Assembly (NCBI GenBank): GCA_041390125.1
Contig: JAWKQN010000003.1
Span: 62,001-126,000, forward strand
DNA from: Gemmatimonadota bacterium
GTDB lineage: Bacteria; Gemmatimonadota; Gemmatimonadetes; Longimicrobiales; Gaopeijiaceae
Reading direction: 5' to 3'
DNA length: 64,000 nt
Made by a program: the position numbers and the translations under genes. Shown here piece after piece: positions 28,091 through 36,729 of the stretch. Position 1 is the stretch's first letter. Each line of letters begins with the position of its first letter. Below the pieces are notes generated by a model. The model searched no databases, was not told where the DNA came from, and saw only the letters and a program-made list of their open reading frames with translations.

Positions 28091-31000
28091 ATGCGACTCG
28101 ACGACGACCGGCTCGGCTTCTCCCCCACCGACCTCGCCGCCTTCGCCGCCTGCCCGCAGCGCACGCTCCTGGACCGGCTCGCGGCCCGGGGCGAGGTGGA
28201 GCGCGTGCGCTACGAGGATCCCCGTCTCGACCTCCTCAAGCAGAAGGGGTTGGAGCACGAAGACGTGGTGCTGCAGGCCCTGGCGGCCGAGGGGAAGCGG
28301 GTGCAGCGCTTCGAGGGGCTGACCCGCGAGGAGCGGACCCCCGACGGCTACCGGCGGCGCGCGGCCGAGACGCTTCGTGCGATGCAGGACGGCTACGACG
28401 TCATCTACCAGGCCACGCTGCACGAAGGCCCCTGGCTCGGGTTCGTGGACTTCCTCCTGCGCGTGGAGACGCCCGGCGCGCTGGGAGACTGGTCCTACGA
28501 AGTGGCGGACGCGAAGCTGGCCCGCGAGGCCAAGGCGACCGCCGTGCTGCAGGTGTGCGTCTACTCGCGGTTGCTCGAACGCGTGCAGGGCACACGGCCC
28601 GAGCAGATCCACCTCTTCCTGGGCGGTCCGGATCCGCGGCGGGAGTCGTTCCGCCTGGCCCACTACGCCGCCTACACGCGCAGCCTCGACGAGCGCTTCC
28701 TGCTGCACCTCGAGGCCGCGCCCGCCGTGCCGCCCGTGGCGCCGGAGCCGGTGGAGCTCTGTCGGATCTGCGACTGGCGTGCGCGCTGTCAGGCGGAGCG
28801 CAGGGAGGTCGACCATCTGGCGCTCGTGGCGGGGATCCGGCGCGATCATCGTCGAGCCCTGGTCGAGAACGGTGTGACCACGCTGGCCGCGCTCGCGGAG
28901 CTGCCCGCGGAACCGGTGCCGGAAGGGCTGCGCGGGACCGGCTTCGAGCGCATCCGGGCGCAGGCGCGGGTCCAGCTGCAGGGCCGGCAGCGGAACCAGC
29001 CCGTCCACGAGATCCTTCCGCCGGAGGAGACCGGGGAGGGGAGGTCCGTGGGACTCGCCGCGTTGCCCGCTCCCTCTCCCCACGACTGGTTCTTCGATCT
29101 GGAGGGGGCCGACTACGCGTTCACCCACGGAATCGAGTACCTGTTCGGTGTCTCCGACACGGACGATCGCTACAAGGGGGAGTGGGCGCTCACGCCGGAG
29201 GCGGAGAAGGCTGCATTGCTCCACTTCCTCGAGCGCGCGCTGGCCCACGTCGAGGCCCACCCCGATGCGCACATCTACCACTTCGGCCACTACGAGCCCA
29301 CGGCGCTGAAGCGCCTGGTGGGCCGCTACGGCGTGGGCACCGACGCGCTGGATGCGCTCCTCCGGAGGGAGGCGTTCGTGGACCTGCACCGGATCGTGCG
29401 GCAGTCCGTGCGGGCCTCCGTGGAGCGCTACTCCCTGAAGCCGCTGGAGGCGTTCTACGGGTTCGAGCGCAGCGTGCCGCTCGCCGAGGCCAATCCCGCC
29501 CGGATGCGTCTGGAGTACGGGTTGGCCCTGGGGGAGAGCGGCGAGCCGATCGCAGCGGACCGCCCGATCGTCGAGGGCTACAACCGGGACGATTGTGTCT
29601 CCACGCGCGCGCTGCGTGACTGGTTGGAGGGCCTGCGGACGGAGTGGGAGAGCAGACACGGCGCCGCGCTGCCCCGCCCGGTCGTGCAGGAGAAGGAGGA
29701 CAAGCCAGACGACCGCGCGCAGCAGGTACGCGAGCACATGGAGGCGCTGCTCGCAGGCGTGCCCGACGACCCGGACGCGCAGACGCCCGACCAGCGCGTG
29801 CGCTGGCTGCTGGCGCACGTGCTGGAGTGGCACCGTCGCGAGGACAAGAGCGCCTGGTGGGAGTACTTCCACCTGCGCACGCTCTCGGATGAGGAGCTCA
29901 TCGAGGAGAGCCGGCCGCTGGCCGGGCTGGAGTACGTGGGGGTGATGGCAGAGGTGGACCGCTCGCTGATCCATCGGTACTCGTTTCCCGAGCAGGAGCA
30001 CCGGATCGAGGAGCACAAGCCGGCGGTCGACGCGCACACCGAGACGCGGACCATGCGCACGGTCGTCGCGGTCGACGAGATAAGCCGCACGATCGATCTG
30101 CGGATCGGCAAGCCGACGAAGAGCCGGTCCGTGGATGTCCAGGCCATACGGGCCCTGCTTCCCAACGACATCGTCCCGGCGGACGCGCAGCGCGACCGCC
30201 TCCTCGCCACCGCCGCGCACCTGCGCTCGGGTCCACCCGCGCTGGAGGCGTGGAGCCCGGCCTCGCTTCCGCTCCTGCAGGCGCAGCCGCCGAGGTTCGA
30301 GGGCGGACGCTCCCTGCCGGAGATCCTCCCGGGTGCCAACACCCTGGATCGGGCACGCGCCGCAGTGCTGGCGCTGGAGCCTGGTGTGCTGCCGGTGCAG
30401 GGCCCCCCCGGCACGGGGAAGACCTACACCGGCGCGCGGATGATCCGCGCGCTGCTGCGTGCGGGTCGGCGCGTGGGAGTGACGGGCCCGAGCCACAAGG
30501 TGATCACGAACCTGCTGGACGAGGTGTGCAAGGCGGACGCGGACGACGCCGCGACGCCGATCGAGGGACTCCAGGTGAGCAAGGAGGCGTGCACGGACCC
30601 GCGGCTGGCGGCCGTGGGGGGAGCGGGCGACGCCCGCAAGGCCATCGCCGCCCGCGCGGAAGCCGGCGAGCCGCCGTTCAACCTCGTCGCGGGGACCGCC
30701 TGGCTCTGGTCCGCGAGCGGATTCGAACGCGCCGTCGATGTCCTGTTCATCGACGAGGCCGGGCAGTTCTCCCTGGCCAACGCGCTCGCCGTGGCACCGG
30801 CGGCCACGCGGCTCGTCCTGCTCGGCGATCCCCAGCAGCTCAACCAGCCCCAGAAGGGCATCCACCCTCCCGGTACGGAGGTCTCCGTCCTCGAGCACCT
30901 GGCCGGCGTCGACGGCATCGTCGCCGAGCAGCAGGGGCTTTTCCTGGGGGAGACCTGGCGCATGCGGCCGGAGATCACGGCGTTCACGTCCGAGCTGTTC

Positions 31001-31570
31001 TACGAGAGCAAGCTGCGCGCACGAGCCGATCTCCAGGAGCAGCGCGTCGTGCTAGCGGACGGAAGCGAATGGGGCGGGCTGGAAGTGGTCGAGACCCCGC
31101 ACACCGGAAACAGCCGCGAATCCGCCGAGGAGGCGGAGGTGATCGCAGCCCGGTTCGAGCGGCTGCTGCGACCGGCGGGCGTGTTCATCGACCGGCAGGG
31201 CACGCAGCGGGCGCTGACGCAGGAGGACGTGCTGGTGGTCGCGCCGTACAACGCGCAGGTGGCGCGCATCCGGGAGCGGCTGGCCGCGGCCGGATTCCCG
31301 GAGGCGCGGGTGGGCACGGTGGACAAGTTCCAGGGGCAGGAGGCCCCGGTGGCCTTCTATTCCCTCGCCAGCTCGAGCGCGGAGGACGCGCCGCGCGGGA
31401 TGGACTTCCTGTACGCGCTGGACCGGCTCAATGTGGCCACATCCCGGGCGCGCTGCCTCACGGTGGTGGTGGCCTCTCCGGCGCTGTTCCGGGCGGAATG
31501 CCGCCGACCCTCACAGATGCGCATGGTCAACGCCTTCGTGCGTTTCGTGGAGATGGCGGAGCGGCGCTAG
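28091..31570 (+). CDS. TM0106-type RecB-like nuclease fused to SF1 helicase (Dna2-like)
   Basis: A 1159-residue protein with three modules. (1) A RecB/Cas4-like nuclease: Cys21 plus CRICDWRARC at 223-232 give four cysteines spaced as in 4Fe-4S nucleases, with GFVDFLLRVE, EVADAKLAR and LQVCVYSRLL as the PD-(D/E)xK motifs. (2) A YprB/RNase H-fold domain (WFFDLEGADYAFTHG near 333, NRDDC near 498). (3) An SF1B helicase: Walker A VQGPPGTGKT near 770, DEAG near 887, GDPQQLNQP, WRMRPEI, VDKFQGQEA and NVATSRARC. It probably resects or unwinds DNA during repair or replication, or acts in defence. It stands alone. No SD is visible before the ATG, so initiation may be leaderless. Confidence 0.93.
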   Translation: MRLDDDRLGFSPTDLAAFAACPQRTLLDRLAARGEVERVRYEDPRLDLLKQKGLEHEDVVLQALAAEGKRVQRFEGLTREERTPDGYRRRAAETLRAMQDGYDVIYQATLHEGPWLGFVDFLLRVETPGALGDWSYEVADAKLAREAKATAVLQVCVYSRLLERVQGTRPEQIHLFLGGPDPRRESFRLAHYAAYTRSLDERFLLHLEAAPAVPPVAPEPVELCRICDWRARCQAERREVDHLALVAGIRRDHRRALVENGVTTLAALAELPAEPVPEGLRGTGFERIRAQARVQLQGRQRNQPVHEILPPEETGEGRSVGLAALPAPSPHDWFFDLEGADYAFTHGIEYLFGVSDTDDRYKGEWALTPEAEKAALLHFLERALAHVEAHPDAHIYHFGHYEPTALKRLVGRYGVGTDALDALLRREAFVDLHRIVRQSVRASVERYSLKPLEAFYGFERSVPLAEANPARMRLEYGLALGESGEPIAADRPIVEGYNRDDCVSTRALRDWLEGLRTEWESRHGAALPRPVVQEKEDKPDDRAQQVREHMEALLAGVPDDPDAQTPDQRVRWLLAHVLEWHRREDKSAWWEYFHLRTLSDEELIEESRPLAGLEYVGVMAEVDRSLIHRYSFPEQEHRIEEHKPAVDAHTETRTMRTVVAVDEISRTIDLRIGKPTKSRSVDVQAIRALLPNDIVPADAQRDRLLATAAHLRSGPPALEAWSPASLPLLQAQPPRFEGGRSLPEILPGANTLDRARAAVLALEPGVLPVQGPPGTGKTYTGARMIRALLRAGRRVGVTGPSHKVITNLLDEVCKADADDAATPIEGLQVSKEACTDPRLAAVGGAGDARKAIAARAEAGEPPFNLVAGTAWLWSASGFERAVDVLFIDEAGQFSLANALAVAPAATRLVLLGDPQQLNQPQKGIHPPGTEVSVLEHLAGVDGIVAEQQGLFLGETWRMRPEITAFTSELFYESKLRARADLQEQRVVLADGSEWGGLEVVETPHTGNSRESAEEAEVIAARFERLLRPAGVFIDRQGTQRALTQEDVLVVAPYNAQVARIRERLAAAGFPEARVGTVDKFQGQEAPVAFYSLASSSAEDAPRGMDFLYALDRLNVATSRARCLTVVVASPALFRAECRRPSQMRMVNAFVRFVEMAERR

Positions 31571-31732
31571 AGGCGCGGGGCGGCGGCGCGCGAGGGCGAC
31601 CCGCCTCGCCCCCCCCACCGCTTGACCGCGCCTCCGCCGCCCCCGACGTTGCCCGGACCCCCTTGCTGTCCCGGCCCGGTCGTCCGCCCGCGCCGTCGGT
31701 CCCTGTCCACCTGTCCTTCGGGAGGGCCTCCG

Positions 31733-32875
31733 ATGTCCCGCTCTCGCCTGCCTCGATCCCTGCGGGTCGCCTGCGCTGCCGCCGTGCTGGCCGGCTGCAC
31801 GTCGGCCGCCGCCCGTGACACGACCCAGGAGGGCGCTCCTCCCCATCTCGGCAACCCGATCACCGGTGAGGGGCTGCCCAACCCCGCACCGACCGTGGTC
31901 GCCAACTGGGGACAGCTCCCGGAAGGCCGCACCTGGGGCTCGACCGCCGGTATCGACATCGATCCGCTGGACGGGCACATCTGGGCCTACGAGCGCTGCG
32001 GTGCCGGGAGCTTCGGAGAGGGTGCGGCGGTGGACTGCGAGAGCAATCCCGTCGCGCCGATCTTCAAGTTCGACCGCAACACCGGGGAGGTGCTGGCCAA
32101 CTTCGGCGCGGATCTGATGGTGACGCCGCACGGGATCCACGTGGACAGCGTGGGCAACGTGTGGGTGACGGACTTCGCCGGGAACGAGGCCGGCACGCGC
32201 GGCCACCAGGTCTTCAAGTTCAGTCCCACCGGCGAGGTGCTGCTGACGCTGGGGACCGCCGGGCAGCCCGGGAGCGGCCCCAACCAGCTCAACCAACCCA
32301 ACGACGTCATCACCGCGCCGGACGGCAGCATCTTCGTGGCGGACGGACACAACGGTCAGAACGCCAATCCGCCCGAGGGCTCGACCGCCCGCATCCTCAA
32401 GTACGCCGCGGACGGAACGTTCCTGAAGGAATGGGGCCAGATCGGTGCGCGGCACGGGGAGTTCCGCACGCCGCACGCGCTCGCGTTCGATTCACAGGGC
32501 CGTCTGTTCGTGGCCGACCGCGGGAACCATCGGATCGAGATCTTCGATCAAGAGGGCAACTACCTCGATTCGCGCTACATGTATGGCCGCATCTCCGGCA
32601 TCTTCATTACCGAGGACGACATGCTGTACGCGATCGACTCCGAGTCGAGTCCGCAGAACCATCCCAACTGGGTGAACGGGGTGCGCGTCGGCCACGTGGA
32701 CGAAGACCGCATCGTGGCCTTCATCCCGCCCTTCGAGCGCGAGAGCCGTCTCTACCAGGGAACGGCCGGCGAGGGTGTGGCCGTCGACGCGGACGGCAAC
32801 GTCTACGCCGCGGAGGGACCCAACTCGCTCTCGTGGGCCGGTGGCGCCTTCACGAAGTACGAAGCCCGCGACTGA
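31733..32875 (+). CDS. NHL-repeat beta-propeller lipoprotein
   Basis: A 380-residue lipoprotein with signal RVACAAAVLAGC. The mature protein carries NHL repeats (GIHVDSVGNVWVTDFAGN, GHQVFKFSPTGEVLLTLG, QLNQPNDVITAPDGSIFVAD, RTPHALAFDSQGRLFVADRG, GVAVDADGNVYAAEG), resembling peptidyl-hydroxyglycine alpha-amidating lyase-like propellers, but catalytic identity is not established. GGGAGGG about 7 bases before the ATG decides the start. A strong terminator follows. Confidence 0.9.
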   Translation: MSRSRLPRSLRVACAAAVLAGCTSAAARDTTQEGAPPHLGNPITGEGLPNPAPTVVANWGQLPEGRTWGSTAGIDIDPLDGHIWAYERCGAGSFGEGAAVDCESNPVAPIFKFDRNTGEVLANFGADLMVTPHGIHVDSVGNVWVTDFAGNEAGTRGHQVFKFSPTGEVLLTLGTAGQPGSGPNQLNQPNDVITAPDGSIFVADGHNGQNANPPEGSTARILKYAADGTFLKEWGQIGARHGEFRTPHALAFDSQGRLFVADRGNHRIEIFDQEGNYLDSRYMYGRISGIFITEDDMLYAIDSESSPQNHPNWVNGVRVGHVDEDRIVAFIPPFERESRLYQGTAGEGVAVDADGNVYAAEGPNSLSWAGGAFTKYEARD

Positions 32876-32894
32876 GACGTCGGTCCGTAGACGC

Positions 32895-32929
32895 ACGGCG
32901 GCCGGTTCCCGAGCGGAACCGGCCGCCGT
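32895..32929 (+). terminator. Strong hairpin after the NHL lipoprotein gene
   Basis: Perfect 15-bp arms (ACGGCGGCCGGTTCC at 32895-32909 and its complement at 32915-32929) with loop CGAGC, 19 bases after the stop. It lies between convergent genes and can serve the DUF2911 gene too. A short TT run only. Confidence 0.8.
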
Positions 32930-33001
32930 TGTCCTGGGGGCCCGCCGAGCGTCACGCACCGCTCGCCGGAACCGCCCGCACACGAGCGGGCGTCCCGCGG
33001 A

Positions 33002-33601
33002 TCAGTGCCCCATGCCGGCCTTGTGGATGGGCACCTCCACGCGCGTGTTCTCCCACTCGAGCACCAGGTGTCCCATCCCGGCTCCGTGGGCCGCCCAGGC
33101 GATGGTGAACGTCTCCACGGGCGACTCGGTGCGGGTGGCGTTGCGGGTGAAGCTGCCCACGTCCTCGGCGCGCACGGCGTCGTCGATCGGCGCGCCGTTG
33201 CGCTGCCACGCGCGATTGACCACGAACTCCCACTGCTCGCGCCCCGGGATCGCGTAGAGCGCGTAGGTGCCGGGCTCCACGGCGACGCTGCCGATGGTGG
33301 CGGCGAAGGGCAGATGGATGGCCGTGGCCTCGTTGGCGCCCAGGCGCCAGGGGGTATCGAAGGGGACGAGCTCGCCCATGATCACGCGGTCGCGCATGGA
33401 GGGCCGGCTGTAGCAGAGGGTCGCTTCGGCGTCCCCCATGGGGATGGCCACGACGCCCAGCGGGCTCGGGCGTTCGGCGGCGGCGGCAGGAGTGGCGTCC
33501 CCACTCAGCCAGCAGGCATCGGTGTTCTGCGCCTCGAGGGCGGTCGGTGCGGCGGCCCCTGCGACGAGGAGCAGCAGCGCGGCGGTCCGGGAAGCGGTCA
33601 T
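33002..33601 (-). CDS. DUF2911 exported protein
   Basis: A 199-residue secreted protein with a Sec signal (TAALLLLVAGAAAPTALEAQ). The DUF2911 pattern is clear: PRP-like SRPSMRDRVIMGELVPFDTPWRLG, ANEATAIHLPFAATIG, VEPGTYALYAIPGREQWEFVVNRAW. The biochemical role of DUF2911 is unknown to me. The start gives a clean signal peptide, and longer frames do not. Divergent from the M28 peptidase gene. Confidence 0.9.
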   Translation of the reverse strand: MTASRTAALLLLVAGAAAPTALEAQNTDACWLSGDATPAAAAERPSPLGVVAIPMGDAEATLCYSRPSMRDRVIMGELVPFDTPWRLGANEATAIHLPFAATIGSVAVEPGTYALYAIPGREQWEFVVNRAWQRNGAPIDDAVRAEDVGSFTRNATRTESPVETFTIAWAAHGAGMGHLVLEWENTRVEVPIHKAGMGH

Positions 33602-33788
33602 GGTGTCGGAGTCCGGGAATAGGGAGACCAGGAGCGATGCGCGGATCCGGGATCGGATCGGCGCGGACGCACGGGGTACCCGCTCGGACCGGCGCCGGGT
33701 CCCCGGCCGGGCCCCGGACGCTCCCGAAACGTCTGCCCGTGTCCCGGAGTACCTACCCTCCCTCGTCCCACAGCCCCGACCTAGATCC

Positions 33789-34781
33789 ATGCGAACCCCT
33801 CCGCTCCGCTTCCGCCTCCTCGCCGTCACCGTTCTGCTCGGGTGCGCCCCCGCGGCCCCGGCGTCCGAAGAGGCCCCGGCCCGCACGGCGCCCGCTCCGC
33901 CCGCGCGCGCGTCCGCGGCACTCGCCATCGATCGGGACGCGCTGCTGCACCACGTGCAGGTGCTGGCGGCCGACTCGATGGAGGGCCGGGCGCTCGGCAC
34001 CCCCGGAAACGCGCGGGCCCGGCGTTACCTCCTGGAGCAGTTCCGTTCCATCGGGCTCGAGCCCTTCGGCGGCTCCTTCGAGCAGTCGTTTCCCGTCGAG
34101 GGGTCGGGTGGGTCCGCGACCGGGGTCAACCTCGTCGGCCGCGTGGAGGGTTCGTCCGGTGCAGGGCCCGTCCTCGTGCTGACCGCCCATTACGATCACC
34201 TCGGGGTGCGCGACGGACGGATCTTCCCCGGCGCGGACGACAACGCCTCCGGGACGGCGGCGCTCCTCGTCCTCGCCGCATGGTTCGCCGAGCACCCGCC
34301 CACGCACACCATGATCTTCGCGGCGCTGGACGGAGAGGAGGGCGGGCTGCGCGGGGCCCGCCACTTCGTGGAGGAGCCGCCCGTGCCGATCGAGCGGATT
34401 GCGCTCAACGTCAACCTCGACATGGTCAGCCACAGCGACAGCCTGCTGTTCGCGGCTGGGACGCACCACTATCCCTTCCTGGCACCGTACGTGGAGGAGG
34501 TCGCGCCCGTTCCTCCCGTGGTGCTGCGTCTGGGGCACGACCTGCCGGGCACCGGATCCGACGATTGGACGGATGCCTCCGACCACGGGCCGTTCCACGC
34601 CGCGGGGATCCCCTTCCTGTACTTCGGCGTGGAAGACCATCCCGTCTACCATCAGCCGGGCGACACCTACGACAGCATCGTTCCCGGCTTCTTCGGCCCC
34701 GCCGTGGAGACGATCCGCCGCATCCTCGTGCAGCTCGACCCGGCGTTGCCCCGGATCCTGGCGGCCCGCGGCGGCGCGTAG
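33789..34781 (+). CDS. M28-family metallopeptidase lipoprotein
   Basis: A 330-residue lipoprotein (LLAVTVLLGC, Cys19) of the M28 aminopeptidase family with a complete dizinc site: His134 (LTAHYDHLG), Asp150 (PGADDNASG), Glu183/Glu184 (DGEEGG), Asp211 (NLDMVS) and His266 (SDHGPF). It probably releases N-terminal residues from peptides outside the inner membrane. Length is normal for a single catalytic domain. It is convergent with the FkbM gene, whose stop is only 25 bases away. Confidence 0.94.
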   Translation: MRTPPLRFRLLAVTVLLGCAPAAPASEEAPARTAPAPPARASAALAIDRDALLHHVQVLAADSMEGRALGTPGNARARRYLLEQFRSIGLEPFGGSFEQSFPVEGSGGSATGVNLVGRVEGSSGAGPVLVLTAHYDHLGVRDGRIFPGADDNASGTAALLVLAAWFAEHPPTHTMIFAALDGEEGGLRGARHFVEEPPVPIERIALNVNLDMVSHSDSLLFAAGTHHYPFLAPYVEEVAPVPPVVLRLGHDLPGTGSDDWTDASDHGPFHAAGIPFLYFGVEDHPVYHQPGDTYDSIVPGFFGPAVETIRRILVQLDPALPRILAARGGA

Positions 34782-34806
34782 AGCACGGCCTTTCTTCGGA
34801 CCCGCG

Positions 34807-35616
34807 CTACACCGACAACGCAGGCATCAGCAGCGCGCACCAGTCCTCGACCAGCAGCAGCGCCAGCGCATCGAGCAGGCGGCGGCCCGCCTCGGGCCAC
34901 GATGCCCGTGTGCGAGGCGCTTGGTCCCTCGGGCGCGCCGTCGCCTCCCCATCGGTCCGGACCTCGCCCTCGGCGTGTGCGTGGATGTGCCGGTGGGCGA
35001 TCTGCCGCGAGTCGAGCCCGAAGTCGGTGACGGCGAAGGTGGCAGTGCCTCGCGCAGCCCCGACGGCTGCGGGCACCACCTCGACCCTGTCGACGGCGTT
35101 CGCTTCCAGGTTCCGGCGTAGCAGCGCGTGGAACACGGGCTCGAACGATACGATGCGACCGCGGCCCGCCATGCGCTCGGCCAGCAGCAACGCCGACGTG
35201 CCCAGATTCCCGCCGAGATCGAGCACGACATCGCCCGGGCGGGCGGTCGTGGCGTCCTCCATGAACTCCGGCGTATCCACGAGCGCCTCGTCGATCATCC
35301 ACAATGCACCCTCCAAGGGACCTTCGTTCTCCCGCGGCACGTGCTCCGGGTGGAAGTACAGGCGGACGTCGCCCAGGTCGAAGAAGGGTGCCTGCCCGTC
35401 TTGCCGGAGCCGACGCAGCATCCAGGCGCGCAACTCCGCCACGTCGCTGCCGCGGCCGAGCATGGCCCACCGCTCGCGTAGGGGAGTGGCCGCCGCCTCT
35501 TCGAGCAACGCGGAGCGCAGGCCGGGTCGCTGGATGTGATCCCAGCGGTCTGCGAGGAAGCCGGCGGGATCGCGGAGGAAGCGCGCGCGCCAGGAGAGCT
35601 TGCGCAAGACGTGCAT
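34807..35616 (-). CDS. FkbM-type methyltransferase, C-terminal half apparently missing
   Basis: 269 residues. After about 100 N-terminal residues of unknown fold, a Rossmann SAM-binding core begins: GDVVLDLGGNLGTSALLLAE (motif I), GRIVSFEPVFHALLRRNLEA (motif II), VEVVPAAVGAARG. This is the FkbM pattern. FkbM domains normally continue with a TIDDF-like strand and D-F-I-K-x-D-x-E-G-x-E, and neither is present: after GLDSRQIAHRHIH the sequence becomes unrelated, Arg-rich and short. It may be a decayed gene or a divergent short form. GAGG 8 bases before the ATG at 35616 supports this start over one at 35667. Confidence 0.75.
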   Translation of the reverse strand: MHVLRKLSWRARFLRDPAGFLADRWDHIQRPGLRSALLEEAAATPLRERWAMLGRGSDVAELRAWMLRRLRQDGQAPFFDLGDVRLYFHPEHVPRENEGPLEGALWMIDEALVDTPEFMEDATTARPGDVVLDLGGNLGTSALLLAERMAGRGRIVSFEPVFHALLRRNLEANAVDRVEVVPAAVGAARGTATFAVTDFGLDSRQIAHRHIHAHAEGEVRTDGEATARPRDQAPRTRASWPEAGRRLLDALALLLVEDWCALLMPALSV

Positions 35617-35981
35617 GATACGGACCTCGGCATCGGTGGACGCGCGGCCGTCGGACCGCGCGGGCATCGGAGCCGGGGAACCGAGCTGCTCCGGAAGAAC
35701 GGAAGGATCACGGAGGATCGCGCACGTGACGCCGCAACGTGCGTGCCCGCTGCGAATCGGCGGTGAGCACGCAGTGTGCGCGTGTCCGGGCCGTGCGGTC
35801 GGATCGAATCGGGTCGCGGGTGTGCGCGGGCGACCGCAAGGAGGGTGAGCCAGCGACCGCGCACACTGTGCGAGCCGCGTGGAAGTGGCACATTCCAGGC
35901 GAACTGCGTGGGGCGATGCAGCGAGCCCCGCCCGCAGCAGCGGACGGGGCTCGCGTTACCCACCGGGCCGCTCGCGCCGGT
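35617..35981. other. Intergenic region with nested inverted repeats
   Basis: This 365-base gap has no credible gene. It contains nested inverted repeats: outer arms CAGTGTGCGCG (35772-35782) and CGCGCACACTG (35868-35878), inner arms TGCGGTCG (35794-35801) and CGACCGCA (35831-35838). The rest is the yceI terminator and, presumably, the promoter of the FkbM gene. The nested arms could fold as one long stem in RNA or DNA. Confidence 0.5.
35921..35954 (-). terminator. Terminator of the yceI gene
   Basis: A 15-bp stem with one mismatch (arms GCGAGCCCCGCCCGC at 35921-35935 and GCGGACGGGGCTCGC at 35940-35954, loop AGCA), 28 bases beyond the yceI stop on the minus strand. Confidence 0.7.
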
Positions 35982-36542
35982 TCACGACGTGGTGGCCGTC
36001 TCCTCCACCTGAAGGACGGCCTGCACCTGCAGCGAGATCTTCACGTCGGTGCCCACCAGCACACCACCGGCCTCGAGGGTCTGGTTCCAGGTGAGACCGA
36101 AGTCACGCCGGTCGATCACCGCATGCGCGGTGAACCCACTGCGCGTACCGCCCCACGGATCCGTGCCGCTGCCGTCATAGGTGCCCTCCAGCACGACCTC
36201 GCGGGTCACGTCGCGGATCGTGAGCTCGCCGGTCAACGTGAGCGCGCTGTCGGCCTCCAGGGATCCGCTCACGCCCGTGGAGCGGAAGCGCATCTGCGGG
36301 AAGGTCTCCACGTCGAAGAAGTCCCCGGAGCGCAGGTGCTGGTCGCGCTGCGCGACGCCCGTGTCGATGCTCTCCACGTCGATGGTCACCTCGACGGACG
36401 AGTCTTCGGGTCGCGCCTGGTCCAACCGCACCTGCCCCTCGAAGGATGAGAAGCGGCCACGAACGGTCGTGAACATCATGTGCTTCACGGCGAACTCGAT
36501 CTGGGTATGCGCCGGATCGAGCGCCCACAGGGTCTTGCTCAT
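35982..36542 (-). CDS. YceI-family protein
   Basis: A 186-residue lipocalin-like YceI protein; the family binds isoprenoid or amphiphilic molecules. The conserved start WALDPAHTQIEFAVKHMM is present, followed by TTVRGRFSSFEGQV and GELTIRDVTREVVLEGTYDG. There is no signal peptide in this version, so it should be cytoplasmic. AAGGAG about 10 bases before the ATG at 36542 supports that start over 36575. An AT-rich promoter with an operator-like palindrome lies 75-100 bases upstream, suggesting dedicated control. Confidence 0.93.
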   Translation of the reverse strand: MSKTLWALDPAHTQIEFAVKHMMFTTVRGRFSSFEGQVRLDQARPEDSSVEVTIDVESIDTGVAQRDQHLRSGDFFDVETFPQMRFRSTGVSGSLEADSALTLTGELTIRDVTREVVLEGTYDGSGTDPWGGTRSGFTAHAVIDRRDFGLTWNQTLEAGGVLVGTDVKISLQVQAVLQVEETATTS

Positions 36543-36610
36543 GTGGAAACGGCTCCTTGGGCGAGGCGGGATCATCCCTCTGCGGCGGGGCAGAGGCGGG
36601 ATCGATTATG

Positions 36611-36645
36611 ATTCAATATTAAATAGATGACGCATGATAGATCAA
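36611..36645 (-). promoter_or_regulatory. AT-rich promoter with operator-like palindrome before yceI
   Basis: On the minus strand TTGATC (36645-36640) is followed after 16 bases by TTTAAT (36623-36618), a recognisable sigma70-type pair in an otherwise GC-rich sequence. The palindrome ATTCAATATTAAAT (36611-36624) overlaps the -10 and resembles sites of MarR-type repressors, which often control yceI-like stress genes. No marR gene is in the window, so the regulator is unknown. Confidence 0.55.
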
Positions 36646-36729
36646 GCCCGGGGCGGAAGGAGGACGGTGATCCCGCCCGGGCGGGCCGCGGGCTAGGGAC
36701 GCATACCCTACCTCCACCGGAGACTCCTC

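Noticed and set aside
35739..36449. Plus-strand open frame opposite yceI
   Set aside because: It covers the nested repeats and is antisense to yceI, with no SD and no domain.
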